Source of the DNA: Duganella sp. CF402
GTDB lineage: Bacteria; Pseudomonadota; Gammaproteobacteria; Burkholderiales; Burkholderiaceae_D
Assembly: GCF_900109645.1 (NCBI RefSeq)
Contig: NZ_FOBG01000001.1
Location: forward strand, 3,772,520-3,836,519
Direction of reading: 5' to 3'
Length of the DNA stretch: 64,000 nt
The notes beneath the pieces were generated by a model. That model saw only the letters and a program-made list of their open reading frames with translations, ran no database searches and was not told the origin of the DNA. A program made the translations under genes and the position numbers. Shown here piece after piece: positions 1-8,684 of this stretch. How positions within the stretch are numbered: position 1 is the stretch's first letter; each line of letters begins with the position of its first letter.

Positions 1-320
1 GAAACAGAATTCTAATTAAGTTAATTTAGCAGCTTATTCCTGTCAATTGCAACATACTGCGCTGTTCCCGCAAATCTAATGTGGTGCGTTGTATCCCAGA
101 AGTTCCCGTTGCCTCTTTGCAGCGCTGACGTTGCGAGCACCCATTACCTCGACTAAGGCGCAGTGGAATTGGCAGACACGGGGACCGGCACTCGGCCGAT
201 GATTGCATGACGTTTCCGGCATAAGGGTCGCATCCCGTTGTGCTCACCTTGAGACACCCCGGCTCGCATTATCAGTCCAGTCCGCCAAGGACCTCTCCCG
301 CGTGCAGCGCCGCTCCCAGC
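1..320. other. left-edge region without a recognisable gene
   Basis: The first 60 bases are AT-rich and the rest is mixed. No convincing reading frame was found on either strand. The decamer AATTCTAATT at 8-17 recurs at 8984-8993 and 15260-15269. A short stretch at about 166-183 resembles the D-arm of a tRNA-Leu, but the remaining arms do not fold. Confidence 0.4.
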
Positions 321-485
321 CACGCGACTGAGTAACCCTTTCTTAATCAGTTGCCGCACCGTCAGGAAGTCGCCATCCCAACGGTGGTTTTGGAAGACCG
401 ACAATTGCAGCGTTTTCTGGTCGGCCAGTCCAACAAGTGCGCGCGCGTCGGCTGCATTGCGCATGAAGGGCTTATCGATCACCAC
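321..485 (-). pseudogene. Gfo/Idh/MocA oxidoreductase remnant
   Basis: About 55 codons read on the minus strand as an internal piece of a Gfo/Idh/MocA-family NAD(P)-dependent sugar dehydrogenase. Recognisable parts are the DKPF motif near the end of the Rossmann half, an SVFQNHRWDGDF segment, and 'LTVRQLI'. The N-terminal nucleotide-binding region and the C-terminal half are both missing. An in-frame TAG lies just upstream and is also the stop codon of the FAH-family gene. This appears to be debris from a deletion at the end of the operon. Family recognition is by eye from motifs. Confidence 0.6.
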
Positions 486-494
486 ACGCTCGTG

Positions 495-1481
495 CTAGTG
501 ACCATCGGAGCGGACTACCTGCTGGTCGATGACACCGAAAGGCAGCGTGCCATCTGATGCACACGCCTGCATGCGGACGCGGTCACCGAAACGCATGAAT
601 TCCGTGTGCGCCTCACCGTGATCAAGGATCTCGATCACGCGTCGTTCGGCGATGCAGGCGGACCCCACATCGCGCGCCTCATTCGATACTGTGCCCGATC
701 CGATGATAGTCCCGGAACTCAGGCGGCGCGTGCGCGCAGCATGGGCAATGAGTTCGCCGAAGCTGAAATTCATTTCGCTCCCGTTCGGGTGACCGAACGC
801 AGTGCCGTTCCACGTTATTGCCAAGTCAAGATGGACTCGTCCGTCTTTCCAAGCATTGCCAAGCTCATCGGGCGTGACCGCCACAGGCGCGAAGCTTGTC
901 GACGGTTTTGCCTGCAAAAAGCCGAATCCGCTCTTCATTTCGCGAGGGCCAAGTGCGCGCAAGCTCCAATCGTTAAGCTGCACCAATAGGCGCACTGCTG
1001 CAAGTGCTTGCTGCGCCGTCGCCCCCATCGGCACGGGCCCCGTAATCACGCCAAATTCGCCTTCGAAGTCAATGCCGAGTGCTTCGTCCGGCAAAGCAAC
1101 ATCACTCTGCGCACCAATAAAATCATCAGATGCCCCTTGATACATGACCGGTACCGTGTCGAAGTCCGGAATCGGCGGAGTATTGAACGCCCGTTCCATC
1201 AGCCTGCCGTGGTTTAGGAACGCAGAGGCGTCGCACCATTGGAACGTGCGCGGTAGGGGCGCCATGCAGCGGGCCGCATCGAACGCGTCGGCATACGCCA
1301 GGAGGCCGCGATTGAGCTCGTCGGATAATTGTTGCAGTTGAGGCAGCACGGATTCCCAGTGGAGAAGTGCGTACAGCAAACTAGGCACGATTGACGAGAT
1401 GTCGACGGTGGAACTAAGGTCGCGCGACACCAGCATCGGGCAGCCGTCCGGCTGGCCGTTTTGATAGCTTGCCAGCTTCAT
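495..1481 (-). CDS. fumarylacetoacetate hydrolase (FAH) family protein
   Basis: A 328-residue protein of the FAH superfamily. These are metal-dependent enzymes that hydrolyse, decarboxylate or hydrate 2-oxo acid products of aromatic ring cleavage. The 'FEGEFGVITG' segment gives the two acidic metal ligands and 'LNDW' the following Asp position. The C-terminal 'GSGTVSN' loop is also typical. The ATG overlaps the stop of the upstream cyclase gene (ATGA at 1478-1481), so translation is probably coupled. It is the last gene of a five-member operon with an extradiol dioxygenase, so a late step on the ring-fission product is likely. The exact substrate cannot be read from sequence. Confidence 0.85.
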   Translation of the reverse strand: MKLASYQNGQPDGCPMLVSRDLSSTVDISSIVPSLLYALLHWESVLPQLQQLSDELNRGLLAYADAFDAARCMAPLPRTFQWCDASAFLNHGRLMERAFNTPPIPDFDTVPVMYQGASDDFIGAQSDVALPDEALGIDFEGEFGVITGPVPMGATAQQALAAVRLLVQLNDWSLRALGPREMKSGFGFLQAKPSTSFAPVAVTPDELGNAWKDGRVHLDLAITWNGTAFGHPNGSEMNFSFGELIAHAARTRRLSSGTIIGSGTVSNEARDVGSACIAERRVIEILDHGEAHTEFMRFGDRVRMQACASDGTLPFGVIDQQVVRSDGH

Positions 1482-2308
1482 GGAGCGCGCTCCGCACAGC
1501 TGCGCGGCAGCGACAGGAGGGCATCGTCGATGATGGCGACCGCACGGGTCCAGCCTGCAGAGCCGCGCCGGACCTTGTGCGGGAAGCAGCTGATGTAGAA
1601 ACCGGAAGCAGGTAGCGATTCCAGGTTGTGCAGCTTCTCCAAGTGGCAATAGCCAATGTCGCGTCCGGCTTTGTGGCCTTCCCAGATCAGGGACTTGTCG
1701 CCTGTCTGTGCAATCTTCTTTGCGGTGTAGGAGAACGGAGCATCCCAGCTCCACGCATCCGTGCCAGTCAGGCGCACCCCGCGCTCCAGCAGGTACATGG
1801 TCGCTTCATAGCCCATGCCGCAGCCAGCAGAAACAAAGTCGTTGTAGCCGTAGCGGCTCCCCGCACGCGTGTTCACTACGACGATGTCGAGCGGCGCGAG
1901 CGTGTGCCCGATGCGCTGCAGTTCGGCTTCCACATCGGCGGCGGTGGCGACGTAGCCATCCGGGAAGTGGCGAAAATCGAGTTTCACACCCGGCTGGAAG
2001 CACCACTCCAGGGGAACCTCGTCGATAGTGATCGATGGTTTCTTTTCACCGTTCTTTGCATCCATGGTGGAATGAAAGTGATAGGGCGCATCTAGGTGGG
2101 TGCCGCTGTGCGTGGTCATAGTGACCCATTCTGCAGCTGCGGCCTGACCGTCAGGGTAGTCCTCTTCAGTCGTGCCGGGGAGCATCACCATGAATTCCTT
2201 CAGGGTCTCCGTGTGTCCCTGGTAGGTAATCTTCGGCGCCAGTGGCGGCGGGTCGGACAGAACTTCGTTCTCCAGAAAAATGGAGAGGTCGACAAAGGTG
2301 CGGCTCAT
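1478..2308 (-). CDS. cyclase-family (kynurenine formamidase-like) metal hydrolase
   Basis: 276 residues. It contains the Pfam cyclase / arylformamidase metal signature 'HSGTHLDAPYHF', which supplies the His and Asp zinc ligands. Family members hydrolyse amides or lactones and occur in kynurenine and other aromatic catabolic routes. The start at 2308 follows a strong GAGGAGG ribosome site, and the preceding codons belong to a decayed ferredoxin gene. It overlaps the FAH-family gene by four bases. With the neighbouring dioxygenase and hydrolase it probably opens a lactone or similar intermediate of ring cleavage (inference). Confidence 0.85.
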   Translation of the reverse strand: MSRTFVDLSIFLENEVLSDPPPLAPKITYQGHTETLKEFMVMLPGTTEEDYPDGQAAAAEWVTMTTHSGTHLDAPYHFHSTMDAKNGEKKPSITIDEVPLEWCFQPGVKLDFRHFPDGYVATAADVEAELQRIGHTLAPLDIVVVNTRAGSRYGYNDFVSAGCGMGYEATMYLLERGVRLTGTDAWSWDAPFSYTAKKIAQTGDKSLIWEGHKAGRDIGYCHLEKLHNLESLPASGFYISCFPHKVRRGSAGWTRAVAIIDDALLSLPRSCAERAP

Positions 2309-2311
2309 GGT

Positions 2312-2669
2312 GTCTCCTCCTCGCCGCCAAGGCGAATGTAATTTGTCGTTCGGGCGCGATGCCAAACACAACTCGCTGCAGCGGCTGCCCCAGACGGGGC
2401 CGAGCACGCAAGCGCCGCTTTTGATATCAAAAAGGGCACCATGCGCAGCGCACACGATCTGGGTGCGCCCGCCGTTCAGGTACGCGTCCTTGCGCCAAGT
2501 CATCGGCTGGCCCTCATAGTGCGGGCAGAATCGTGCCAGCCATACACGACGCACCGTAACGCACTAGCAACACCGTATCGTGTCCGATTCACCCGGGATC
2601 AAAACCGCGGGAATACCCTTCCGCGAGCTAGTCCTCGCTGCAAAGCAAGGCTGCGTCGCCCGTGATCAG
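2312..2669 (-). pseudogene. decayed Rieske [2Fe-2S] ferredoxin gene
   Basis: Reading three frames in turn gives a Rieske ferredoxin. 'LLCSED', stop, 'LAEGYSRGFDPG', stop, and 'DTVLLVRYGAS' share one frame. 'VYGWHDS' is in a second. 'CPHYEGQPMTWRKDAYLNGG' followed by 'VCAAHGALFDI' is in a third, and 'LGQPLQRVVF' follows after another shift. Both cluster ligand pairs (CPH and CAAH) are still present. At least two nonsense codons and three frameshifts are needed, so this is real decay or a very poor sequence patch. Its presumed start (now CTG at 2669) overlaps the dioxygenase stop, which suggests it was once translationally coupled. Such ferredoxins keep extradiol dioxygenases or partner oxygenases reduced. 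Confidence 0.8.
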
Positions 2670-3625
2670 TGTCGTTCGCCCGGACCTGGGGCGCGCGACG
2701 GCGGGCCGCCCGGCGCCCACTTGTCGCGCTGCTGGAATAAGAAAAGCTGCGACGCATCCGCACTCATGGTCTCGGCGCGGGCAAGCCATTTCGCATCGTG
2801 CAGGTCCATGTCGGCGTCGTATTCGACGTGGCAACCCAACGGGCTGTTGAAGTACCAGAACCAGTTGGACCCCATCTTATGACGGCCAGGCCCCCAGAAG
2901 GACTGGTAGCCTTTGTTTACAAAGCGCGTTCCAGCCTGCATGACCTCGGTCGGGCCGCCCATGTGGAACGTGAAGTGCTCGCACCCCTTCATAAACGGTG
3001 GGGTTTGGATCAGGAACAAGGTGTGGTGGTCGAGCGTGCCTGCGGGACGCAGGAAAGGACCGGCACCTAGGAGCCGATCTGTGCACACGAAGCCGAGGCG
3101 TTCCACGTAAAACGCTTCGGCCTTGGCTGCATCAGGCACGAAATAGACAACGTGCGACAACGAACGCGGCAGCGCAGGCGCATTCTCCTCTACACCGACC
3201 GCATTGATAGCCCGCCCAGGCGCGGCGCCTGGTGCATTTACGCCTTCCGCCGGCAGGTCGAGCTGACGCCGCACTGTCACTTGAAACGCGATCACAAAAC
3301 CCATGTCGTCAACGCTCTCGATACCTCCGCCAGCCACCATGCGGACCTCGCGGTCACGCCCGAGCTCCGCAGCGATCGCTTCGAGGGTCGCGGCATCGGC
3401 TACACCATAGATAGTTTTTCGCAGCATGGAAGCCGTACCGAGCGAGGCCGGCAGTGTGGGATCATCCTTGTGTGCCAGCACAACGGCAGTGCCATCCAAT
3501 GCCTCGTAACGCCCCGCGCCGCCAGTGGTCGCAGTCGGCTTGAGACCGTAATCGGTGAGATATTGTGCGCATGCCGCGACGTCATCGACGCCAAAGACCA
3601 GCGCGTCAGGTCCAATAATATTCAT
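2666..3625 (-). CDS. VOC-family extradiol ring-cleaving dioxygenase
   Basis: 319 residues with two vicinal-oxygen-chelate domains, as in type I extradiol dioxygenases such as 2,3-dihydroxybiphenyl 1,2-dioxygenase. In the C-terminal domain the metal ligands are probably the His of 'LSHVVYF', the second His of 'HFTFHMG' and the Glu of 'CHVEYD'. Family enzymes use Fe(II) and O2 to open catechol-type rings. The start at 3625 gives 'MNIIGPDALVFGVDD'. The gene lies 25 bases after the hydrolase gene and was followed directly by a ferredoxin gene, an arrangement like the flavonoid fde locus of Herbaspirillum as I recall it. The last residues are Pro/Gly-rich and may be altered. Confidence 0.85.
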   Translation of the reverse strand: MNIIGPDALVFGVDDVAACAQYLTDYGLKPTATTGGAGRYEALDGTAVVLAHKDDPTLPASLGTASMLRKTIYGVADAATLEAIAAELGRDREVRMVAGGGIESVDDMGFVIAFQVTVRRQLDLPAEGVNAPGAAPGRAINAVGVEENAPALPRSLSHVVYFVPDAAKAEAFYVERLGFVCTDRLLGAGPFLRPAGTLDHHTLFLIQTPPFMKGCEHFTFHMGGPTEVMQAGTRFVNKGYQSFWGPGRHKMGSNWFWYFNSPLGCHVEYDADMDLHDAKWLARAETMSADASQLFLFQQRDKWAPGGPPSRAPGPGERH

Positions 3626-3650
3626 GCGATGTCTTTCTTGAATAGACTGA

Positions 3651-4811
3651 TTAAAGTGCTGTGCGGCCACCAAGAGTTTCGGCGACCCAGTCGGCGATGT
3701 AGGCGCCCGCGTTGGCGGAATTGTCGAAGCTCGAGTGCTGCACTCCGCCTTCGCGTTCCGTGAAAATTTTCAGTTCGCGCTTCGGGCTGTTGACCAGCTG
3801 CGCATAGGTGCGTTCCGCCCAGTGCAGCGGAATTTGTGAATCCTTCAGGCCATGTGTGACCAAAAACGGTACCTTGATTCGGTCGAGAATGCCGTCGAGA
3901 TGCACATCCTCGGCGATGCGCATGAAGTCCTCCTGGTCCTTCGCGCCCCAGACCCAGCGTACGTGCTCCCAGTAATGCGGCACCGGAAAACTACCTTCCT
4001 TGGCCAGGCGCTTCTTCTGGACATCGCGCCAGTCGTGATTTGCCCCCCACACGACGCCACAGGCAAAGCGTGGCTCGAAGGCGACGGCGCGCGGACAATA
4101 GTAGCCGCCGAGCGAAACGCCTTCTAGGCCGATTCGCTTTGGATCGACAGCGGTGCAGGTTTCGAGCCAATCGACGATCTTGCTAGCCCAGCGCTCACTG
4201 TCGACGACCGCATGCATGCCGTACAGGCGCAGGGCTTCCCCGGTGCCCGGTTGGTCGATCACAAGCGAAGATACGCCTCGCTGCGCGAGCCAGCGCGGCA
4301 TGCCGACGCGGTACTTCATCTCTTTGGTGGAATCGAGACCGTTGATCTGTACAAGAATCGGCGCTGGTCCGTCCACTCCCTCTGCATGCACAAGCAAGCC
4401 CGCGATGTGCGCATCTCCATAGGGAATCTCGACGCGTTCGCAATTTTCGCCAGCAAGCTTGATACTGCGGTTGAAGACCTCGATGAATCGGCCATATAAT
4501 GCGGCGCGTCCGGGCGCGCCATGGCTTTGGAGACGCTCGGCGATCTGGTAATAGGTGGCCGCGCGACCGTACTTATCGCCGGCGGAAATGAAGCGCCCGC
4601 GCGCTTCGTCGTCCTCGGCCAAGCCGCACAACTTGTCGGCCATGCGGCTCCAGGTTTCGCGAAAGGCCTTAGTTCCTGCGTCATCGGCCTGCTTGGCCGC
4701 GTCCTGCAGCGGCGCGCACATCTCCTCAATTTCGCCAATCCGGGCACCCATTTCAATGGCCAGATCGACGGAAAGATTCCACACGTAGTTAGTAGGGAAG
4801 TATTTGAACAT
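3651..4811 (-). CDS. alpha/beta hydrolase, 2,6-dihydroxypseudooxynicotine hydrolase-like
   Basis: About 386 residues. An N-terminal helical cap is followed by an alpha/beta-hydrolase core. The nucleophile is the Ser of 'GVSLGG', the acid is probably the Asp of 'HGLKDSQIP', and the catalytic His lies in 'VQHSSFD'. The 'YFPTNYVWNLS' start and overall architecture resemble the C-C bond hydrolase family of 2,6-dihydroxypseudooxynicotine hydrolase and FrsA-like esterases. The start at 4811 is chosen because homology begins there; the frame is open back to 4937. First gene of the operon, it probably cleaves a C-C bond in the ring-fission product. Confidence 0.75.
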   Translation of the reverse strand: MFKYFPTNYVWNLSVDLAIEMGARIGEIEEMCAPLQDAAKQADDAGTKAFRETWSRMADKLCGLAEDDEARGRFISAGDKYGRAATYYQIAERLQSHGAPGRAALYGRFIEVFNRSIKLAGENCERVEIPYGDAHIAGLLVHAEGVDGPAPILVQINGLDSTKEMKYRVGMPRWLAQRGVSSLVIDQPGTGEALRLYGMHAVVDSERWASKIVDWLETCTAVDPKRIGLEGVSLGGYYCPRAVAFEPRFACGVVWGANHDWRDVQKKRLAKEGSFPVPHYWEHVRWVWGAKDQEDFMRIAEDVHLDGILDRIKVPFLVTHGLKDSQIPLHWAERTYAQLVNSPKRELKIFTEREGGVQHSSFDNSANAGAYIADWVAETLGGRTAL

Positions 4812-5166
4812 GGGCTTCGATGAATAGAAAGAAGTGTGGACTGCAAGGCAGCGACAGAGCGCCACTGTATCGACAAGACCCATGTTGAGTAAAATGGATT
4901 TTTCAAATGCCCGACATTGATCGCTTGAATACATCACGAAGCGACGCGCCGTGCATGTCGGTCGCTGCTCGTGGGACGGGCCTAGCGACGCTCAGAAACT
5001 GGCAGTGCGATCTATCCGTGCTGTGAATATTGTTCGTTTGCACTTTATAATTTGAAGTATGCTATTTGGGACGCCTTATACGGTGTCTCGATCGCGTGCG
5101 AGTGCACACGTGGGCAAGCGTTGGCCGCCGGCCGCGTTACGCCCACCCAACGTCAATGGAAAAACA
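4812..5166. promoter_or_regulatory. divergent promoter region between hydrolase operon and LysR gene
   Basis: This 355-base gap separates the catabolic operon (leftward) from a LysR-type regulator (rightward). On the plus strand GTGAAT, 17 bases and TATAAT (-10 at 5046-5051) form a plausible promoter for the LysR gene, leaving a leader of more than 100 bases. LysR regulators of this type commonly bind T-N11-A boxes in such gaps. No single box could be chosen by eye. Confidence 0.5.
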
Positions 5167-6072
5167 ATGCGATTTAATAAGCTTGATCTGAACCTGCTGG
5201 TCATACTCAACGCCCTGCTAACGGAAAAGAGCATTAGTAGGGCAGCCGAGAAAGTACACCTGAGCCAGCCGGCGGCCAGCAATGCCCTCGCACGCCTGCG
5301 CGCATACTTCAATGACGACTTGCTGGTCAGCTCAGGACGGCAGTCACTCCTGACACCGCGTGCAGAATCGCTGGTCGAGCCGGTGCGCGAGGTGCTAATG
5401 CGCATCGATTCAACCATCGCGACCCCGCCCGAATTTAATCCCTTGACTGAGATCCGTACGGTGACCTTCCTGGTGTCTGATTTCACTTCCACCATCCTGA
5501 TGCCTGCGCTGCTTGCCGATTTGTCGAAATCGGCTCCGGGCATTCGCATCCAGCTATGCCCACAGACCATGCGCGCCGAGGAAGCCATGGAACAGGGGGA
5601 GGCGGACTTCCTGATCATCCCCTCGCAATTCCTAGCCAAGACCCACCCTTCGGTCGCGCTGTTCGAAGAAGAGTACGTCTGCGTCACCTGGGAGGGCAAC
5701 TCCAAGGTCGGGGACCATCTCAGCCTCGATACCTTCCTGGAATGCGGACACGTGATGGCCAATTTCGGTGGCGATCGCAGCACGACTTTTGACGGTTGGT
5801 TTGTCGACAGTTTCGACGTCAAGCGCCGCGTGGAAGTCATGGCACCAACGATGGCGAATCTTCCTGACCTTGTGATCGGAACCGACCGCATCACCACCGT
5901 CCAACGCCGAGTAGCGCAGCGTGCGGCCGCGTGGTTGCCAGTGAAGGTTTGGACGCCGCCCATTAAAATCCCACATCTGGTGCAGGCGCTGCAATGGCAC
6001 AAATATCGCAACAACGACCCTGCCATTGCCTGGTTGCGCAAGCGGGTGATCGACATCGCCGCAAAAATTTAG
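5167..6072 (+). CDS. LysR-family regulator, NodD-type
   Basis: 301 residues. The N-terminal winged helix ('SISRAAEKVHLSQPAASNAL', about residues 20-40) starts from 'MRFNKLDLNLLVIL', the style of the NodD/NahR/LinR branch, which often senses aromatic or flavonoid inducers. The C-terminal part is a periplasmic-binding-protein-like effector domain. The start at 5167 is the ATG just before the conserved N-terminus; the frame extends further upstream without homology. It is divergent from the ring-cleavage operon, so it is the likely activator of that operon (inference from arrangement). Confidence 0.88.
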   Translation: MRFNKLDLNLLVILNALLTEKSISRAAEKVHLSQPAASNALARLRAYFNDDLLVSSGRQSLLTPRAESLVEPVREVLMRIDSTIATPPEFNPLTEIRTVTFLVSDFTSTILMPALLADLSKSAPGIRIQLCPQTMRAEEAMEQGEADFLIIPSQFLAKTHPSVALFEEEYVCVTWEGNSKVGDHLSLDTFLECGHVMANFGGDRSTTFDGWFVDSFDVKRRVEVMAPTMANLPDLVIGTDRITTVQRRVAQRAAAWLPVKVWTPPIKIPHLVQALQWHKYRNNDPAIAWLRKRVIDIAAKI

Positions 6073-6084
6073 CGCTCACCCGAA

Positions 6085-6134
6085 ACGAAAAAAGCCGACA
6101 CGCTGAACCAGGCGTGCTGGTGAAGCGTGTCGGC
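6085..6134 (-). terminator. rho-independent terminator of the TonB receptor gene
   Basis: GCCGACACGCT at 6094-6104 pairs perfectly with AGCGTGTCGGC at 6124-6134 around a 19-base loop. The A-run at 6088-6093 becomes a U-tract when read leftward, so the signal ends transcription from the receptor gene. Confidence 0.7.
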
Positions 6135-6220
6135 AAGTCCGGCTCGCAAACAAGCAGGAGGAGACAAATTTTAGGTCGCCGAGGCAGCCGGGAACCTCCC
6201 TAGCGCTTACTGATAGAGCC

Positions 6221-8458
6221 TTAGAAGTTGTAGCGCAGGCGAACGCCGAAGGTGCGTGGCGGTTGGAATTGCAGCGTGTTGACTTGGCCAACATAATTCC
6301 GCTGGGAATTGGCAATGACCACCTTATCGGTCACGTTATTCCCGAAGAGCTGGACTTCCCATTCAGCATCATTCGGCTTAAAGCTCAGCAAGGCATTGAT
6401 GGTGGTATAGGACGGCGAATACGTATCCTTGTCATTGAAGACAGTGTAATAGAATTTGCTCGAATGCTTGGCCGACAACCGCGCCATCAATTCGCCGCTC
6501 CCAAGATCAAACGTACGCTGTACGCCAGTAGTGATCACATATTTCGGTGCGTTCGGCAAATCATTGCCGCCGATGTTGCGCAAAACGGGCGGGGTCGCGC
6601 CATCGCGGACAACGATGCCATTGCCAAACGTCGCGTCCAGGAACGTGGCATTGACATCGAAGCGCGCCATATCGGGAATGTTGGCAACCAGTTCAGTCTC
6701 CAGACCTTTGATGGTCGCTTTGCCGACGTTGAAGATGCCATTACCGGAAGACAATACATTGGAACTCTGCGAGGCTTGGTAGTTGGCGTAGTCTTGGTAG
6801 AACAAGGCTGCGTTAAACTTGACCTTGCGTCCTATGAACTGGTTCTTACTGCCGATTTCGAAGGATTTAACCGCTTCGGAGTCATACGGCACCGAAGCAG
6901 CACTGCCGTTCGAATTAAAACCGCCAGCCTTGTAGCCCGTGGCGTACTTCGCGTAAAGGAAATTGGTCGGCGACAGCGTCCAATCCATGCCCACCAGATA
7001 GGTCGTTTTCGAATCCTCCATCTGACCGTTGCCAACATTGGTGATCGGCGGCGCCCCGATGAAAGGACTCACCAGTGCGCCTAGAAGCAGCTTTGCCTGA
7101 CCGGCACGCGTCTTTTCGTCGCGCGAATGACGCACGCCGAGGGTCAGTTTCAGGTCATCCTTGACATTCATGCCGACTTGGCTGAACAAGCCCTCGGTCT
7201 TGGTATTGACCAGGTAATCAAACTTGATCCCGTAGTTGTTGACATAGGTCGTCGGCAGACCGGGATCCATCGTCACTACGCGAACGCCACTGTCAATGAC
7301 ATTTTTTTCAGTGAAGTAAAAATAGCCTGCCTGCGCGGTGAAGCGTCCCTTGAGAGGTGTAGCAATGCGGATTTCGTGATTGTGCGTGTTGGGATGTTCA
7401 GCCTGCAGGAATTGACGCGCACCAGGATAGGCAGGCCCGGTCGTATCCAGCGAATGCGCATATTCTTGCGTGTCATAGCCGCCGGCGTAGGTCAGGGTCA
7501 GATCCCAAGGCATGCGGTCGTAGCTAAATTCCCAGCGCAGACGCTCGCCGTCGAGCTTGGTGAAGACCGGGGCCCAGCCAGGAAAGGCCTTCGCATCACC
7601 AATCGGCGACACGCTGGCAATCGGGCGCATCGTGGTAGTGTCACCGACGGCGTCGACCTTGTCCTTCTGGTAGCTGACGAGGCCTTCGAAACCGGCCACC
7701 GGCTGGAACGCGAGTTGCAAACGCGCCGACTTGGTGTCCTCATCGTCACCCTTAATGTTGATACCGGTGTTGATACCGGTAATGGTGCGATAGCCATCAT
7801 GCTGGCGTGACACAGCCGAGAATCGCAACTGGACTTTATCGCTCACCGGCACATTGACGGCGCCCTCGAGGTTGCGTGCGTTGTAATTGCCGAACTCTGC
7901 ACTGAGATATCCTCCCAGCCGTTCGCTCGGCTTGGCAGTGATGATATTGATCAGGCCACCTGTCGAGTTGCGCCCGAACAGGGTGCCCTGCGGCCCTTTC
8001 AGGACCTCAACGCGTTCAACGTCATACATCGACGCAGCGATGGAGAACGATCGATTGGTGAAGAAACCATCACGTGCGATCGGCACAGCCGGATCGCCGA
8101 TTTCAGTGACATCGGTCGAGGCGATGCCGCGGATCGCAACGTATGCGGCGCCAGTGGCGCTGGTCACATTAATACTTGGATCGATCGTCTGTAGCGCCTG
8201 CACATTATGGACACCGGCGTCGGCCAGGGCAGTAGCGTTGTACACGTTCAGCGACACTGCAGTTGTCTGGGCATTGGTCCGCACGCGATTAGCTGTCACA
8301 ACCACAATTGCGTCCTCTGCTTTAGTCGGTGCTGCCACATTTTGGCCTGCGTCAGGGCCACCTTCGACAGGCGGGGCCACTTGGGCAAAGACGGTCTGTC
8401 CAGAAATCAGCAACGCTCCGCTGGCCAGCAGGAATCGCAACATACGCTTGTATTGCAT
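6221..8458 (-). CDS. TonB-dependent outer-membrane receptor
   Basis: 745 residues with a signal peptide ending near 'ISGQTVFA'. A TonB-box-like 'DAIVVVTA' is followed by a plug domain with 'VEVLKGPQGTLFGRNSTGG' and a long beta-barrel ending in Phe ('RLRYNF'). It imports a bulky substrate across the outer membrane using TonB energy. The start at 8458 is set by GGAGA at the right distance upstream. It sits between the ring-cleavage operon and the GH3 gene, so a phenolic or oligosaccharide substrate is likely. The plug resembles the polyphenol/glycan-type receptors of Sphingomonas and Caulobacter (general impression). Confidence 0.9.
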   Translation of the reverse strand: MQYKRMLRFLLASGALLISGQTVFAQVAPPVEGGPDAGQNVAAPTKAEDAIVVVTANRVRTNAQTTAVSLNVYNATALADAGVHNVQALQTIDPSINVTSATGAAYVAIRGIASTDVTEIGDPAVPIARDGFFTNRSFSIAASMYDVERVEVLKGPQGTLFGRNSTGGLINIITAKPSERLGGYLSAEFGNYNARNLEGAVNVPVSDKVQLRFSAVSRQHDGYRTITGINTGINIKGDDEDTKSARLQLAFQPVAGFEGLVSYQKDKVDAVGDTTTMRPIASVSPIGDAKAFPGWAPVFTKLDGERLRWEFSYDRMPWDLTLTYAGGYDTQEYAHSLDTTGPAYPGARQFLQAEHPNTHNHEIRIATPLKGRFTAQAGYFYFTEKNVIDSGVRVVTMDPGLPTTYVNNYGIKFDYLVNTKTEGLFSQVGMNVKDDLKLTLGVRHSRDEKTRAGQAKLLLGALVSPFIGAPPITNVGNGQMEDSKTTYLVGMDWTLSPTNFLYAKYATGYKAGGFNSNGSAASVPYDSEAVKSFEIGSKNQFIGRKVKFNAALFYQDYANYQASQSSNVLSSGNGIFNVGKATIKGLETELVANIPDMARFDVNATFLDATFGNGIVVRDGATPPVLRNIGGNDLPNAPKYVITTGVQRTFDLGSGELMARLSAKHSSKFYYTVFNDKDTYSPSYTTINALLSFKPNDAEWEVQLFGNNVTDKVVIANSQRNYVGQVNTLQFQPPRTFGVRLRYNF

Positions 8459-8638
8459 GGTTATCTCCAATGTAATCCCCGCGATGCGGGGCATTCTTTT
8501 ATTGTGAATAGTCAAACGAGCAACGTGCTACGCGAACCATGCCGTGCGCACTGATCAAGCTGATGCGATCGACGGCTTCCCTATCCGATCGGCAAATCCG
8601 TCCAGCTCCGTCAGTTCGCTGCAGGCTCGTTAAATAAT

Positions 8639-8684
8639 AGAATCCAAATTCTTGTTATATCGTTTACCGCTCTGCATCAGTCAA
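8639..8684 (-). promoter_or_regulatory. promoter and AGAAT-N4-ATTCT operator of the TonB receptor
   Basis: On the minus strand TTGACT (8684-8679), 17 bases and GATATA (8661-8656) form a promoter. Three bases downstream lies AGAAT-N4-ATTCT (8652-8639). The same inverted repeat follows the promoter of the flavin-monooxygenase gene at 15265-15252. A site overlapping the transcription start suggests repression. Confidence 0.55.

Noticed and set aside
160..255. tRNA-Leu-like segment (TGGAATTGGCAGACACG and a GGG..CCC arm)
   Set aside because: The D-arm resembles tRNA-Leu, but the acceptor, anticodon and T arms do not pair properly and no CCA-type end fits; at most a decayed fragment.
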